The position numbers and the translations under genes were made by a program. From positions 1-64,000 of the forward strand of contig JBKJNY010000233.1 in the NCBI GenBank assembly GCA_046593355.1: 64,000 nucleotides of DNA, in the 5' to 3' direction. Below, piece by piece: positions 8,979 to 17,705 of this stretch. The notes under the pieces were generated by a model, which was given only the letters and a program-made list of their open reading frames with translations, was not told the origin of the DNA and made no database searches. This DNA is from SXOA01 sp046593355 (GTDB lineage: Bacteria > Planctomycetota > Planctomycetia > Pirellulales > Pirellulaceae). How positions within the stretch are numbered: the stretch's first letter is position 1; each line of letters starts with the position of its first letter.

Positions 8979-9979
8979 ATGCCGCTGACCGAACGTTTGA
9001 CACTCACGAAACCGGACGATTGGCACCTGCACGTGCGCGATGCAGAACTGTTGCGACGGGTCGTGCCGGATAGCGCGGCTCGTTTCGCTCGGGCGATCAT
9101 CATGCCCAATCTGCGGCCACCGATCACCACGACGGACTTGGCTCGCCGGTATCGCGACCGCATCCTCGCCGCAGTCCCCGACGGTCTCAACTTCCAGCCG
9201 TTGATGACGCTGTTTCTGACCGACGAGATGCCTCCGGCCGAGATCGCCAGGGCCAAAGCCAGCGGGTTTGTTCACGCCGTGAAATGGTATCCGGCAGGAG
9301 CGACCACGAATGCCGAACACGGAGTGTGCCAGATCACGCGCTGCTACCCGACTCTGGAAGCGCTGGAAGAGCAGGGCCTGCCGTTATTAGTGCATGCCGA
9401 GACTACCGATCCCGGCATCGACGTGTTTGATCGTGAGGCCGTCTTCCTTGACCGCCAACTCACTCCCGTCATCCGACGGTTTCCCGGCTTGCGCGTGGTC
9501 GTCGAACACGTCACGACACGGCACGGCACGCCGTGCAGTTCGTGCGCGACGCATCGCCTCTGGTCGGCAGCACAATCACGGCTCATCATCTGTTGCTCAA
9601 TCGCAACGCGCTCTTCGACGGCGGATTGCGACCACATCATTACTGCCGGCCGGTCTTGAAGCGCGAACCGCATCGGCTCGCGTTGATCGAGGCCGCCTCC
9701 AGTGGCGACAAAAAGTTTTTTCTCGGCACCGACAGCGCGCCGCATCCGCGCCGAGATAAGGAAGCCGCATGCGGGTGCGCCGGCATCTACACCGCGCACG
9801 CGGCGATTGAACTGTATGCAGAAGTGTTTGAGCAGGCCGATGCGCTGGATCGTCTCGAACCCTTCGCCAGCTTTCACGGGGCCGACTTCTACGGCTTGCC
9901 CCGCAACTCCGAGAGGATCACCCTGGTGAAAAAGTCCTGGCAGGTCGCGGCGTCGCTCGGTGTGGGGGACGCGACGGCA
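8979..9979 (+). pseudogene. pyrC: Dihydroorotase (E. coli PyrC type), frameshifted and 3'-truncated
   Basis: Third enzyme of de novo pyrimidine synthesis. Frame one from the ATG at 8979 carries DDWHLHVRD (metal-binding HxH), MPNLRPPITTT, KWYPAGATTN (carboxylated Lys), LLVHAET and VEHVTT. Homology then jumps frame to AVQFVRDASP, GLRPHHYCRPVLK and FLGTDSAPH (metal Asp). The break is a tandem copy of GGCAC at 9520-9529; dropping one copy restores RHAVQF. The normal C-terminal 15-20 residues and stop are missing: after about 9976 the frame runs on antisense through the next gene to 12070. The stop codon of that convergent gene lies at 9980-9982. All catalytic residues survive across the two frames, so the loss may be recent. 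Confidence 0.8.
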
Positions 9980-11716
9980 TTACAGCCGCTCGATTTCCTC
10001 CCCCAGCAGCGCCAGGTGTTCCGGGAGGCGGCGGACGGCCTGGCGGTCGTATTCGCGGATGGGCTCGGGGAGGTCGGACCAGAGGACGAGGTCGGGGGAG
10101 ATTTTGCGGGCTTTGTCTTTGGGGGTGCCGAATGTCCAGCCGGCGAGGAATCGCTCGGCGCACCAGCGGGCGTGCTCCATTTCCGCCAGCAGCTCGACTT
10201 CTGCGGGCATGAAGGCGACCACCTTTTTTTCCGGTGCCGCTGGAGCGACCCGGCGGCAGTGGACGGCGCGGAGCTTGACCTCCAGGTGGTCGGCCTGGGC
10301 CCGGCTGGAGTTGCGGAAGCCCTGGCCGAGGTACTCCCATTCCTGATGCGACAGGTCGGCCGGGTTGTGGCTGCCGTCGTCTTGGCGGGCTTCCACGTAA
10401 TCCTCGTGAATCGCCCGGGCCAGGCGGTCCAGGCGATCCTCGATGATCAGCTCCGCGCTCGCGCCCGGCTCTTCCGACCCGAGCGCCACGAAACGCGCGC
10501 CCCCGGCTCGGCCGCCCGACAGAATCTGCTCCAGGTCTTGCGGCTGGTTTTGCCAGATGTAAATCGTCGTCGGCTGTTCCAGGACTTTCGCCGGCAGCGA
10601 CAGAGCCAGAGCCAGCGAGAAGATATCGTCATCGCGGCAAATCGCGATGGCCAGATGCGTCTCTGGATCGGCGGCCCAGGCAATCAATTGCCGGCGAATC
10701 TCGGCGTCCTCCAGCGATTGCGGCAAGAATCGCACCTGGCCGGCGCTGGCCGCTTGCGGATAGCGGATCAGGAATTCCCGCTCGCGCTCGTGGGCCGCGG
10801 GATCCAGCACGAGGACTTCCACGCCACGTCCCCCGGCAAAATGGCCGATGCGGAGCGCCTGCAGCAGGACGGCCTCTCCCATGGGGCTGAAATCGGCGAT
10901 CACGAGGCGGACGTTCCGGGGAGGCGAGACGTCCAGCGGAGCGGTTGCCAAGGCAAGGCGGGCGCTCTCCTCGAAGTAGCTGAGAAGCTGGGCGTCAAAA
11001 TTCTGGTCGTGCGAGGTGAGGATGCGATGCTGGCGGAAGACCTCGGCCACTTCCCACTCGGAAACGTGGACCAGGCATTTGAGCACGCGCTCGCGTGGGC
11101 GAGTGACGGACGTCGCGGATTCCTTGGCCCGGAGGGCAATTTCCAGATTCACGCGGTCGCTCTCGGAGGCAATCAACATATAATCCGCCCGCAAAATACC
11201 GGCCCGAGCCAACAGCGCCGCATCCGTGGCATCGCCAATGAGCACGATCGCCCCTCGTGCTCTACAGCCGGCCAGATGCTCGTTGGTCTCGCTGACCTCA
11301 ATGGCGACCACCGCGAATTTCCTCGCCCGCAGGCCCTGCACAAGCTGGGCTCCTCGCCGCCCCAGCCCGCAAACAATCGCATGTCCTTTGAGCCGCGACA
11401 GCCGCCACTCCAGCCACTGATCGTGGAAGAGGCGGGAGAGCGTTTCCCAAATCGCCAGTCCCAGAAACAGAGCCGCCAGCAGCCGGGCGACGTGGAGCTG
11501 CCACACGACGTCCGCTTGCCTGGTATTGAACTCCATCACAAAGAGCTGCAGCGTGGAGTAGAGGACGGAGAGCCAAAACCAGGGGGAACTGGTGTCGGCA
11601 CCCTGGCTCCCGCCGTGATCGATAAAAAAGCCCCACATCCCCAGGAGAATCGCGGGCAACAGTGCGCAGGCCGCAACTGCTCGGGGCCAAGTACACCAGC
11701 GGCGAAGGAGCTTCAT
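9980..11716 (-). CDS. Membrane-anchored TrkA-N protein with C-terminal RyR domain
   Basis: 578 residues from the ATG at 11716; the frame is open further upstream, but the hydrophobic start fits this Met. Two or three membrane segments lie in the first 100 residues (one from about residue 11, one near LHVARLLAALFLGLAIW). A Rossmann TrkA-N domain follows (HAIVCGLGRRGAQLVQG) with the acidic end of beta-2 in AIEVSE, and a second Rossmann-like half begins RLVIADFSPMGEAVL. The last 100 residues resemble a RyR domain (MEHARWCAERFLAGWTFG). The architecture suggests a nucleotide-gated ion channel or sensor, but no TVGYGD filter is visible, so calling it a potassium channel would be unsafe. Its downstream flank is the broken pyrC. 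Confidence 0.75.
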   Translation of the reverse strand: MKLLRRWCTWPRAVAACALLPAILLGMWGFFIDHGGSQGADTSSPWFWLSVLYSTLQLFVMEFNTRQADVVWQLHVARLLAALFLGLAIWETLSRLFHDQWLEWRLSRLKGHAIVCGLGRRGAQLVQGLRARKFAVVAIEVSETNEHLAGCRARGAIVLIGDATDAALLARAGILRADYMLIASESDRVNLEIALRAKESATSVTRPRERVLKCLVHVSEWEVAEVFRQHRILTSHDQNFDAQLLSYFEESARLALATAPLDVSPPRNVRLVIADFSPMGEAVLLQALRIGHFAGGRGVEVLVLDPAAHEREREFLIRYPQAASAGQVRFLPQSLEDAEIRRQLIAWAADPETHLAIAICRDDDIFSLALALSLPAKVLEQPTTIYIWQNQPQDLEQILSGGRAGGARFVALGSEEPGASAELIIEDRLDRLARAIHEDYVEARQDDGSHNPADLSHQEWEYLGQGFRNSSRAQADHLEVKLRAVHCRRVAPAAPEKKVVAFMPAEVELLAEMEHARWCAERFLAGWTFGTPKDKARKISPDLVLWSDLPEPIREYDRQAVRRLPEHLALLGEEIERL

Positions 11717-11743
11717 AGCCTGACGATTGTAATCGACTGGGGC

Positions 11744-11782
11744 AAAAAAAAGAGGCGTCCACGGATTACACCGTGGACGCCT
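11744..11782 (-). terminator. Rho-independent terminator of the PDZ gene
   Basis: A perfect 12-bp stem (11753-11764 with 11771-11782) and a 6-base loop are followed, on the minus strand, by a run of T (A-run 11744-11751 on the given strand). It lies 64 bases beyond the PDZ gene stop and overlaps the upstream leader of the next minus-strand gene (start 11716). Confidence 0.9.
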
Positions 11783-11789
11783 CAAGAAG

Positions 11790-11842
11790 AGTACTCATCT
11801 CGCTCCGCGAGATGGCTCCTCACGCGGAGCGTGAGGAATACT
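11790..11842. repeat. AGT...ACT double-hairpin repeat, copy 1
   Basis: Two adjacent hairpins, 11796-11814 (loop region CTCCG) and 11818-11836 (loop region CGGAG), sit inside agtact...aatact. The element lies 3 bases downstream of the PDZ gene stop (11846-11848, minus strand) and before its terminator. Same plan as the copies at 26554, 37395, 40378 and 55311. Confidence 0.8.
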
Positions 11843-11845
11843 TTG

Positions 11846-13120
11846 TTACCGACGCCCGCGGAAAAGTCCGCGGCGGCCGCTGTTATAGCTGCGACTGTTG
11901 TTGTAGCCGCTGTTGGAATAGCCGCTGGCGGTGGGGGTCCGAACTGTCGCTTCCAGCGATGGGGCGTCGCCGTTGTCGAGGTTGGGACGCAAGGAGCTGC
12001 GAGCTTCGACGTTCGGGGCCTGGAAATCAACTTCCAATTGCCGAGTCTTCTCGCCGCGCTGCACTTCTAAGGCAATCGCGCCCGCCTCGGCCTTGGCGGC
12101 AAACTGGGACAGCTCCGCCCAAGTGCTCACCGGCTGCTTGTTGAAGTTGACGATGACGTCGCCGCTGCGGAGGCCGGCGAAGTACGCGGCGGAACGGGGA
12201 GTCACCCGCCACACCACCACGCGGTCCGCAATGCGGTCATCGCCGACGATGCCGATTTGCTCCAGCCGATCACTTTCGTAGCTGTTGACGTGCGTCAGGA
12301 AAGTTTGCGGTTCCATGTAGATCGACTGCTGCTTCCCGCCGCGATTGACAATGACGGCCACGCGGCCATCGGCGACGTTGGACAAGAACAGGTATTGCAT
12401 GAAGTCCGCCTGCCGGGCCACCCGCTGGCCGTTGACGGAGATAATGCGGTCCCCTTCCTCAAAGCCGAGCTTGGCAATCGGTCCTTGCGTGCCGACATCA
12501 GCGATGATGAGGCCATCGGTGGAATTGCGATTGAACCAGAGACCTACGTCGGCGGATTGCAGGTCTTGCCAACGCAGACTGGCCCGAGCGCGACCCGAGG
12601 CGTTCAGCCCGCGAGCATCACGGACGGTGTCTCGCACGCCACGGACGGTATCGCCGGCAGCGTCGCGAGCATCGCGGATCGTATCGCGGGCGCCTTCGCG
12701 GGTGTCGCGGACGGTGTCACGAGCATCGCGAGCGGTATCACGGACTCCCTCGCGCGCATCCTGCACGGTGTCGCGGGCATCCTTGGCCGTGTCCCGTGCG
12801 CTTTCGCGGACATCACGGGCAGTGTCGCGCACCCCTTCGCGGACGTCGCGAGCAGCGTCTCGCGCCGCGCCCGGTACGGGCTGGGCCGTGTCTTTAGCAG
12901 TGTCCTTGGCATCTTTGACAGCATCCTTAGCTGTGTCCGCGGCGTCCTGGACGGTCTCCTTTGCCGGCTCTACTGCCGGTGCGGGATCAACCGCGGGAAC
13001 GACTGGCGCTGCCGGTACTGCAGGCAACTGGCCGAAGCTGGTGGAAGTCCAAACCAAAGCCGACAAACCGATGCTCGCTCCGAGCAAGCTTCTAGTCCAT
13101 AAAGTCCATGCGTGCGTCAT
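11846..13120 (-). CDS. Secreted PDZ protein with long charged Asp-rich repeat
   Basis: 424 residues from the ATG at 13120; the earlier in-frame Met has no protein-like sequence behind it. Residues 1-31 look like a signal peptide (SLLGASIGLSALVW, cleavage near SFGQ). Residues 54-171 are a low-complexity amphipathic repeat (AKDTAKDA, then RDTARDARDTVRD) resembling LEA or apolipoprotein-type helices. Two PDZ domains follow, roughly 188-270 (GPIAKLGFEEGDRIISVNGQ) and 285-366 (AAYFAGLRSGDVIVNFN). The tail is rich in Ser, Asn, Tyr and Arg. No protease domain is present, so it is a scaffold or binding protein, probably extracytoplasmic. It is monocistronic with its own terminator at 11744-11782. Confidence 0.85.
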   Translation of the reverse strand: MTHAWTLWTRSLLGASIGLSALVWTSTSFGQLPAVPAAPVVPAVDPAPAVEPAKETVQDAADTAKDAVKDAKDTAKDTAQPVPGAARDAARDVREGVRDTARDVRESARDTAKDARDTVQDAREGVRDTARDARDTVRDTREGARDTIRDARDAAGDTVRGVRDTVRDARGLNASGRARASLRWQDLQSADVGLWFNRNSTDGLIIADVGTQGPIAKLGFEEGDRIISVNGQRVARQADFMQYLFLSNVADGRVAVIVNRGGKQQSIYMEPQTFLTHVNSYESDRLEQIGIVGDDRIADRVVVWRVTPRSAAYFAGLRSGDVIVNFNKQPVSTWAELSQFAAKAEAGAIALEVQRGEKTRQLEVDFQAPNVEARSSLRPNLDNGDAPSLEATVRTPTASGYSNSGYNNSRSYNSGRRGLFRGRR

Positions 13121-13400
13121 GAAAACGTCCTCCGTAAAATGGAAACGAGACACCCGTTGCGGGTTGTTCGGAGTCCCTGATGCATACCGCGCGCCCGATG
13201 GTCGCCGTGAAGGGAAAAGATCGCACAAAAGGCGTGGAAACCCCCGTAAGCCGAAGAAAAACAATGACTTTGGAGCATTCGCAAATCGACCGCTAGCAGG
13301 TTGCGAGTTCACGTTGTGGACGCGCGGCGGACCGGTCTGCTTTCTCCGAAACCAGCCCCTGACGGGGAGGCTTGGAAGCGAGTGGGGGGTGACACCAAGC

Positions 13401-14966
13401 TCACTCCCACTCAATCGTTGCCGGCGGTTTGCTGCTGATGTCGTAGCAGACGCGGTTGACCCCCTTCACCTCGTTGATGATGCGGGTGCTCATGCGGGCC
13501 AGCACGTCGTAGGGGAGGTGGGACCAGTCGGCGGTCATGAAGTCGTCGGTGTTGACGCATCGCAGGGCCACGACGTTTTCGTAAGTCCGAGCGTCTCCCA
13601 TCACCCCCACGCTTTGCACCGGCAGTAGCACGGCGAAAGCCTGCGACGTTTGGCGGTAGAGTCCCGCGCTCTTGATTTCCTCAATCATGATCGCGTCGGC
13701 TTCGCGGAGCACTTCGAGCCGCGGCCTGGTCACTTCGCCCAGGCAGCGGACGGCGAGGCCCGGGCCGGGAAACGGGTGCCGCCAGACCAGATCCTCCGGC
13801 AGGCCAAGCTCCAGCCCCAGCCGCCGCACTTCGTCCTTGAACAGATCCCGGAGCGGCTCGACAAGCTCAAAGCCGAGTTCCGCGGGAAGGCCGCCGACAT
13901 TGTGATGCAGTTTGATGGTGGCCGCCGGTCCGTCCACGGCCGCGCCGCTTTCAATGACATCGGGATACAGCGTGCCTTGGGCGAGGAAACGGGCGTCCGG
14001 GATTCCCTTGGCCTCTTCCTTAAAGCATTCGATGAAGGCGTGCCCGATGCGGCGGCGCTTTTCCTGCGGCTCGGTGATGCCCTCAAGCGCTTTCAGGAAC
14101 CGCGCTTCGCCATCGACAACGTGCAGGTCGGTCTTGAAGTGGCTGCTGAACTCCGCGATGACCGCCGCCTGCTCGTCTTTGCGAAGCAGGCCGTTGTTCA
14201 CCAGGATGCACGAGAGGCGCGATCCGATGGCTCGGTAGAGCAGGGCCGCGGTGACGGCGGAATCGACCCCACCAGAGAGCCCGCAGATGACGCGGGCGTC
14301 GCCTATGCGCTCGCGCATCTGTTCGACGGCTTCCTTGGCGAAATCCCCCAGCCGCCACGAGCCGCTGCACCCGCAGACCGCGGTCAGGAAATTGTGGAAC
14401 AGCGTGCCGCCGATGGGAGTGTGCGTGACCTCTGGATGGAATTGCAGGCCATAGACCGGCAGCTTTTTGTGCTTCACCGCGGCGATGGGGCAAGTGGCGG
14501 TGCCGGCCAGCGAGACGAAGTCGTCAGAAACCCGCGTCACCTGGTCCCCGTGGCTCATCCAGACGTCAAAGTGGTCCGTCACTCCGGCAAACAGCCCCTC
14601 CGCTTGCTTGAGCTGGCAGCGGGCTCGGCCGAACTCGCGGGCGGGCACATTGGTGACCTTGCCGCCAAGCGTGTCGCAGGCGAGCTGCATTCCGTAGCAA
14701 ATTCCCAGGACGGGAATCCCCAGCGAGAAAATCCGCACATCGCACTTGGGGGCTCCCGTTTCGTAAACGCTCGAAGGCCCGCCGGAAAGGATCAGTCCCT
14801 TGGGGGCGTGTTTTTGCACCTGCTCCGCCGTGATGTCGTGCCGGACGATTTCGCAGTAGACGTGGTTCTCCCGCACGCGGCGGGCGATGAGCTGGGCGTA
14901 CTGAGCGCCGAAATCGAGCACCAGGACGCGCTCGTCGGCAATGCGGGGAGTGTTGGAGGTGGTCAT
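13401..14966 (-). CDS. guaA: GMP synthase (glutamine-hydrolysing)
   Basis: Converts XMP to GMP using glutamine and ATP in the cytoplasm. 521 residues, normal for the family. The N-terminal class I amidotransferase carries Cys90 in LGICYGMQLACD and the His in GLQFHPEVTHT. The ATP-pyrophosphatase loop GLSGGVDSAV and the C-terminal dimerisation domain (HPFPGPGLAVRCLGE, ending KPPATIEWE) are complete. The start is the ATG at 14966 (MTTSNTPR), just before the first conserved strand VLVLDFGAQY; the open frame upstream lacks homology. It is divergent from a nucleoside-type transporter starting at 15181, suggesting shared purine metabolism, with 214 bases between for promoters. I saw no purine riboswitch. 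Confidence 0.97.
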   Translation of the reverse strand: MTTSNTPRIADERVLVLDFGAQYAQLIARRVRENHVYCEIVRHDITAEQVQKHAPKGLILSGGPSSVYETGAPKCDVRIFSLGIPVLGICYGMQLACDTLGGKVTNVPAREFGRARCQLKQAEGLFAGVTDHFDVWMSHGDQVTRVSDDFVSLAGTATCPIAAVKHKKLPVYGLQFHPEVTHTPIGGTLFHNFLTAVCGCSGSWRLGDFAKEAVEQMRERIGDARVICGLSGGVDSAVTAALLYRAIGSRLSCILVNNGLLRKDEQAAVIAEFSSHFKTDLHVVDGEARFLKALEGITEPQEKRRRIGHAFIECFKEEAKGIPDARFLAQGTLYPDVIESGAAVDGPAATIKLHHNVGGLPAELGFELVEPLRDLFKDEVRRLGLELGLPEDLVWRHPFPGPGLAVRCLGEVTRPRLEVLREADAIMIEEIKSAGLYRQTSQAFAVLLPVQSVGVMGDARTYENVVALRCVNTDDFMTADWSHLPYDVLARMSTRIINEVKGVNRVCYDISSKPPATIEWE

Positions 14967-15180
14967 AACGCAAGCGACCCGCGGCAGGGCGGGTCGAGAA
15001 AGTGTCAGATTGGAAACGTCCCATTCTACCGTTGGAAGGGCCGGGCAGGAGGGGGACATTTCTCGTGGTTTTATGGCAAGATTGTGGCGGGCGATTGCTT
15101 TCGTCAGCCCGCTTTCTCGCTTAGAATGCCGGGCCTTCCGAGATTGCGTATCCATTCTTGCCAGCCGGTCGAGGATTCCA

Positions 15181-16697
15181 TGAAAGAAGGCGCTCCCCCG
15201 CTAATCACCCTGCGCTTAAGCGTGATGATGTTCCTGCAGTTCTTTCTGTGGGGAGCCTGGTACGTCACCCCTTACCTGTTCCTGGGAAAGATCAATTTCT
15301 CGGGGACGGAAATCGGCTGGACGTACTCCGTCGGCCCGATTGCGGGGATGATTTCTCCCTTCTTCGTGGGCATGTTCGCGGATCGCTTCTTTGCCACCGA
15401 GCGGATCATGGGGGTGCTGCATTTGATCGGGGGAATGATCATGCTGGCCGCCGCCTTCTACATGGGCACGGAGACTCCCAGCCCGCTGTTGGTGAACCTG
15501 ATCTTCTTCGGCCACATGCTCTGCTACTTTCCGACGCTCGCCCTGACGAACACCTTGGCGCTGCACAACATGACGGATGCGGAGAAGCAGTTCCCCTGGA
15601 TTCGCGTCTGGGGAACCATCGGCTGGATCGCGGCCGGCGTGTGCATCGGCCTGTTGGGCTGGGATGCGGACATCAAAATGTTCTATGTCGCCGGTTTCGC
15701 GGCCTTCGTGATGGGAGTCTATAGCTTCACGCTCCCGCACACACCGCCGCCGTCAGCCGGCAAGGAAGTTTCGATCCGTGAGTTGATTGGGATCGACGCG
15801 CTGATCCTGCTGAAGAATCCATCGTACGCCACGTTCATGTTCAGCTCGTTTCTAATTTGCATTCCGCTGGCGTTCTATTATCAAATGGCGGGTAAATTCG
15901 CGGATAGCGCCGGTCTGGCCAGCCCGGCTTTCAAAATGACCTTCGGGCAAATGTCGGAAATCATCTTTATGCTCGTCATGCCGTTTTTCTTCGCCCGGCT
16001 GGGGGTGAAGTGGATGCTGTTCGTCGGAATGCTGGCCTGGGTGATCCGCTATGCCCTGTTCGCCCTCGGAGCGGACGACCGGGTGGCCTGGATGGTTCTC
16101 ACCGGGATCATCCTGCACGGCATCTGCTACGACTTCTTCTTCGTGACGGGGCAGATTTACACGGACAAGGTCGCGCCATCCGCCATTCGCGGTCAGGCTC
16201 AGGGGATGCTCGTCCTCTTTACCATCGGTCTGGGAATGTTTATCGGGGCCCAGGTCGCGGGCCGCGTCGAAAACTACTACACGCTGGACAAGTCCAGCAT
16301 TGCGGCGGACCAAACGAAAGCCGCGGAACTGAAGGCTCAAATCAAAACCATTGAAGACACGAAAATGAAACCGGTGCAGGACAAGATTGAAGAGCTGATG
16401 GGCCTGAAAGGCAAAGCCCCGCACGAGCGATTCCTGATTCAAATGACTGGGGAGAGCGGCAACAACAGCGCCGAAATTGCCTCACTCAATAAGGAACTGG
16501 CGCAGCACCGCGACGAGCGGAGCAAGCTGGTCATTCAGCTGGTGAAGTGGCGGCAGGTCTGGACGTTCCCGGCCATCTTTGCCGGCATCATCATGGTCCT
16601 GTTCGCACTGGTATTCCGCGACAATGCAAAGCCTGGCGCGGCGCGGACTTTGCCCGAGGTGCTGCCGCGCGATGAGTTTCCTCCCCCGGGGCACTAA
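15181..16697 (+). CDS. MFS nucleoside transporter (NupG-like) with coiled-coil insert
   Basis: Inner-membrane major facilitator of 505 residues, start ATG at 15181. About 11-12 membrane segments are visible, starting with LSVMMFLQFFLWGAWYVTPY, which matches the nucleoside:proton symporter group (NupG/XapB). A hydrophilic helical stretch of about 95 residues (roughly 365-460, with KAAELKAQIKTIEDTKMKP and SLNKELAQHRDERSK) separates the last membrane segment from the rest. Ordinary NupG lacks this, though planctomycete homologues may share it. The substrate is inferred to be a nucleoside. The divergent neighbour is guaA, fitting purine salvage. Confidence 0.85.
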
Positions 16698-16828
16698 AAC
16701 TGGCCACCAAGCATTACTCTCGCCAGGGAGCGGAGGTCCAAGAATTTCCGACATTCTGGCTGCCGAGGTCTTGACGACGCCAACCCAGTTGTATACATTT
16801 GTTTCTATAGGCGGCGCAGCGATGCTGG

Positions 16829-16873
16829 AGTCCCGCCTCTAGGCGGTCTTAAGAGCCGCCTGAAGGCGGGACT
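16829..16873. repeat. Double hairpin, AGTC...GACT
   Basis: Two nearly identical small hairpins, ccgcctctaggcgg (16833-16846) and ccgcctgaaggcgg (16856-16869), lie between agtc and gact. The whole also folds as one inverted repeat (ggagtcccgcct with aggcgggactcc). The AGT...ACT framing is shared with the copies at stop codons, but the CTCCG/CGGAG loops are missing and the nearest stop is over 100 bases away. Confidence 0.75.
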
Positions 16874-16953
16874 CCAACGCGGACCGTCGCGAAGATCTTT
16901 GACATTTTGGTGGTATGGAAAGCGGAGAGGGGAGACTGCCATTCCAGCACTGG

Positions 16954-17038
16954 GTGTTGCGAAACCGAGGAGGTTTCGCAACACATCCCCCCGATTTCTC
17001 CCCGTGGGCGCGTTGTGAAACTCGGAGGGTTTCACAAC
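16954..17038. repeat. Pair of GTTGYGAAAC palindromes
   Basis: Two hairpins 27 bases apart: 16954-16984 (gtgttgcgaaac, loop, gtttcgcaacac) and 17012-17038 (gttgtgaaac, loop, gtttcacaac). They differ by compensating changes that keep pairing (gcg/cgc against gtg/cac), which suggests selection for structure. The loops carry GAGG/CGGAGG. Confidence 0.75.
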
Positions 17039-17087
17039 ACAAAGCGAAAGCCTGCGGATTACGAAAGGTCTTGATTTCACGCCGCTG

Positions 17088-17537
17088 CTATGCGAATGAC
17101 TTGCCTTCCACGGCGGCGATTTTGTCCCTAACGTCTGCCGGTATCGCGCAGGACTTTTGCTGGCCGTAATCAAACAACACAACTACCGAGTCCGATTTCG
17201 CCGCGATGGCTTGGAGAGAGTCCGAAAAAATGGCGTGCTCCATGGAGACGCTTTTATTGCCGATGCGCGTGATGCGAGCGCCGATGCGAACGGTGTCGGG
17301 ATAATTGAGCTGACGCAGGTAGTCGCACTTGATCGAGGCCAGGATCGGCCCCAGATTTGCCTGGGACATGAGAGCCTGGAGGCCTGTATCGTTCAAGTAA
17401 GCCACGCGGGCCGATTCACACCAGCGGAAGTAGACGACGTTGTTGACGTGGCCGAAGGCGTCCTGGTCTCCCCATAAGATGGGTAAGGTGAGGATGATGG
17501 GATAATCCTTGAGTAGGTCAGGCAAGTTCGGATTCAT
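17088..17537 (-). CDS. Acyl-CoA thioesterase, 4HBT/YbgC hotdog family
   Basis: 149 residues, a single hotdog domain. The signature WGDQDAFGHVNNVVYFRWCE carries the Asp of the 4-hydroxybenzoyl-CoA thioesterase active site, and the domain continues with LRQLNYPDTVRIGARITRIG and a final strand DSVVVLFDY. It would hydrolyse an acyl-CoA (or acyl-ACP) thioester in the cytoplasm; the substrate cannot be told from sequence. Start ATG at 17537. Its 3' side faces the repeat-rich gap, and its upstream side faces the ABC exporter genes on the other strand, so it is probably monocistronic. Confidence 0.9.
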   Translation of the reverse strand: MNPNLPDLLKDYPIILTLPILWGDQDAFGHVNNVVYFRWCESARVAYLNDTGLQALMSQANLGPILASIKCDYLRQLNYPDTVRIGARITRIGNKSVSMEHAIFSDSLQAIAAKSDSVVVLFDYGQQKSCAIPADVRDKIAAVEGKSFA

Positions 17538-17581
17538 GCCTGCCAGTAGAGCAGAGGGGCCAGAGGTTCGTCGAGGCCGAA

Positions 17582-17608
17582 GTAGGACGGAGCATTGCTC
17601 CGTCCTAC
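17582..17608. repeat. 27-base near-perfect palindrome
   Basis: gtaggacggagca and tgctccgtcctac pair over 13 bp around a single T. It lies between the divergent thioesterase and ABC-ATPase genes. Related GTAGGAT/GTAGGAC hairpins occur at 28503, 43764 and 63952, so it looks like a dispersed repeat rather than a terminator; there is no T run. Confidence 0.7.
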
Positions 17609-17705
17609 GATGCTAGCGATTGCCCTTCACACCCTTTTCAATGCCAGCGGATTCAGGGATAACGAGGGATTGGTTTCCCCGATTCGCTCCTCCTGGGCGG
17701 CACTC

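Larger units (their letters stand above)
16698..17087. other. Intergenic region, repeat-rich
   Basis: 390 bases between the convergent MFS and thioesterase genes. It holds a compact double hairpin at 16829-16873 and two long hairpins at 16954-16984 and 17012-17038. No convincing gene is seen; short frames here run through the repeats. Confidence 0.7.

Noticed and set aside
9533..12070. An 845-codon + strand open frame
   Set aside because: Only its first 148 codons are pyrC; the rest is antisense to the RyR/TrkA-N and PDZ genes and has no protein-like features.
12257..13628. Two overlapping + strand frames in the PDZ gene
   Set aside because: Their repeats mirror the RDTARD repeat on the other strand.
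13650..15180. Long + strand extension upstream of the MFS gene
   Set aside because: Antisense to guaA; the transporter clearly starts at 15181.
14967..15180. Purine riboswitch between guaA and the transporter
   Set aside because: No conserved purine-aptamer core was visible.
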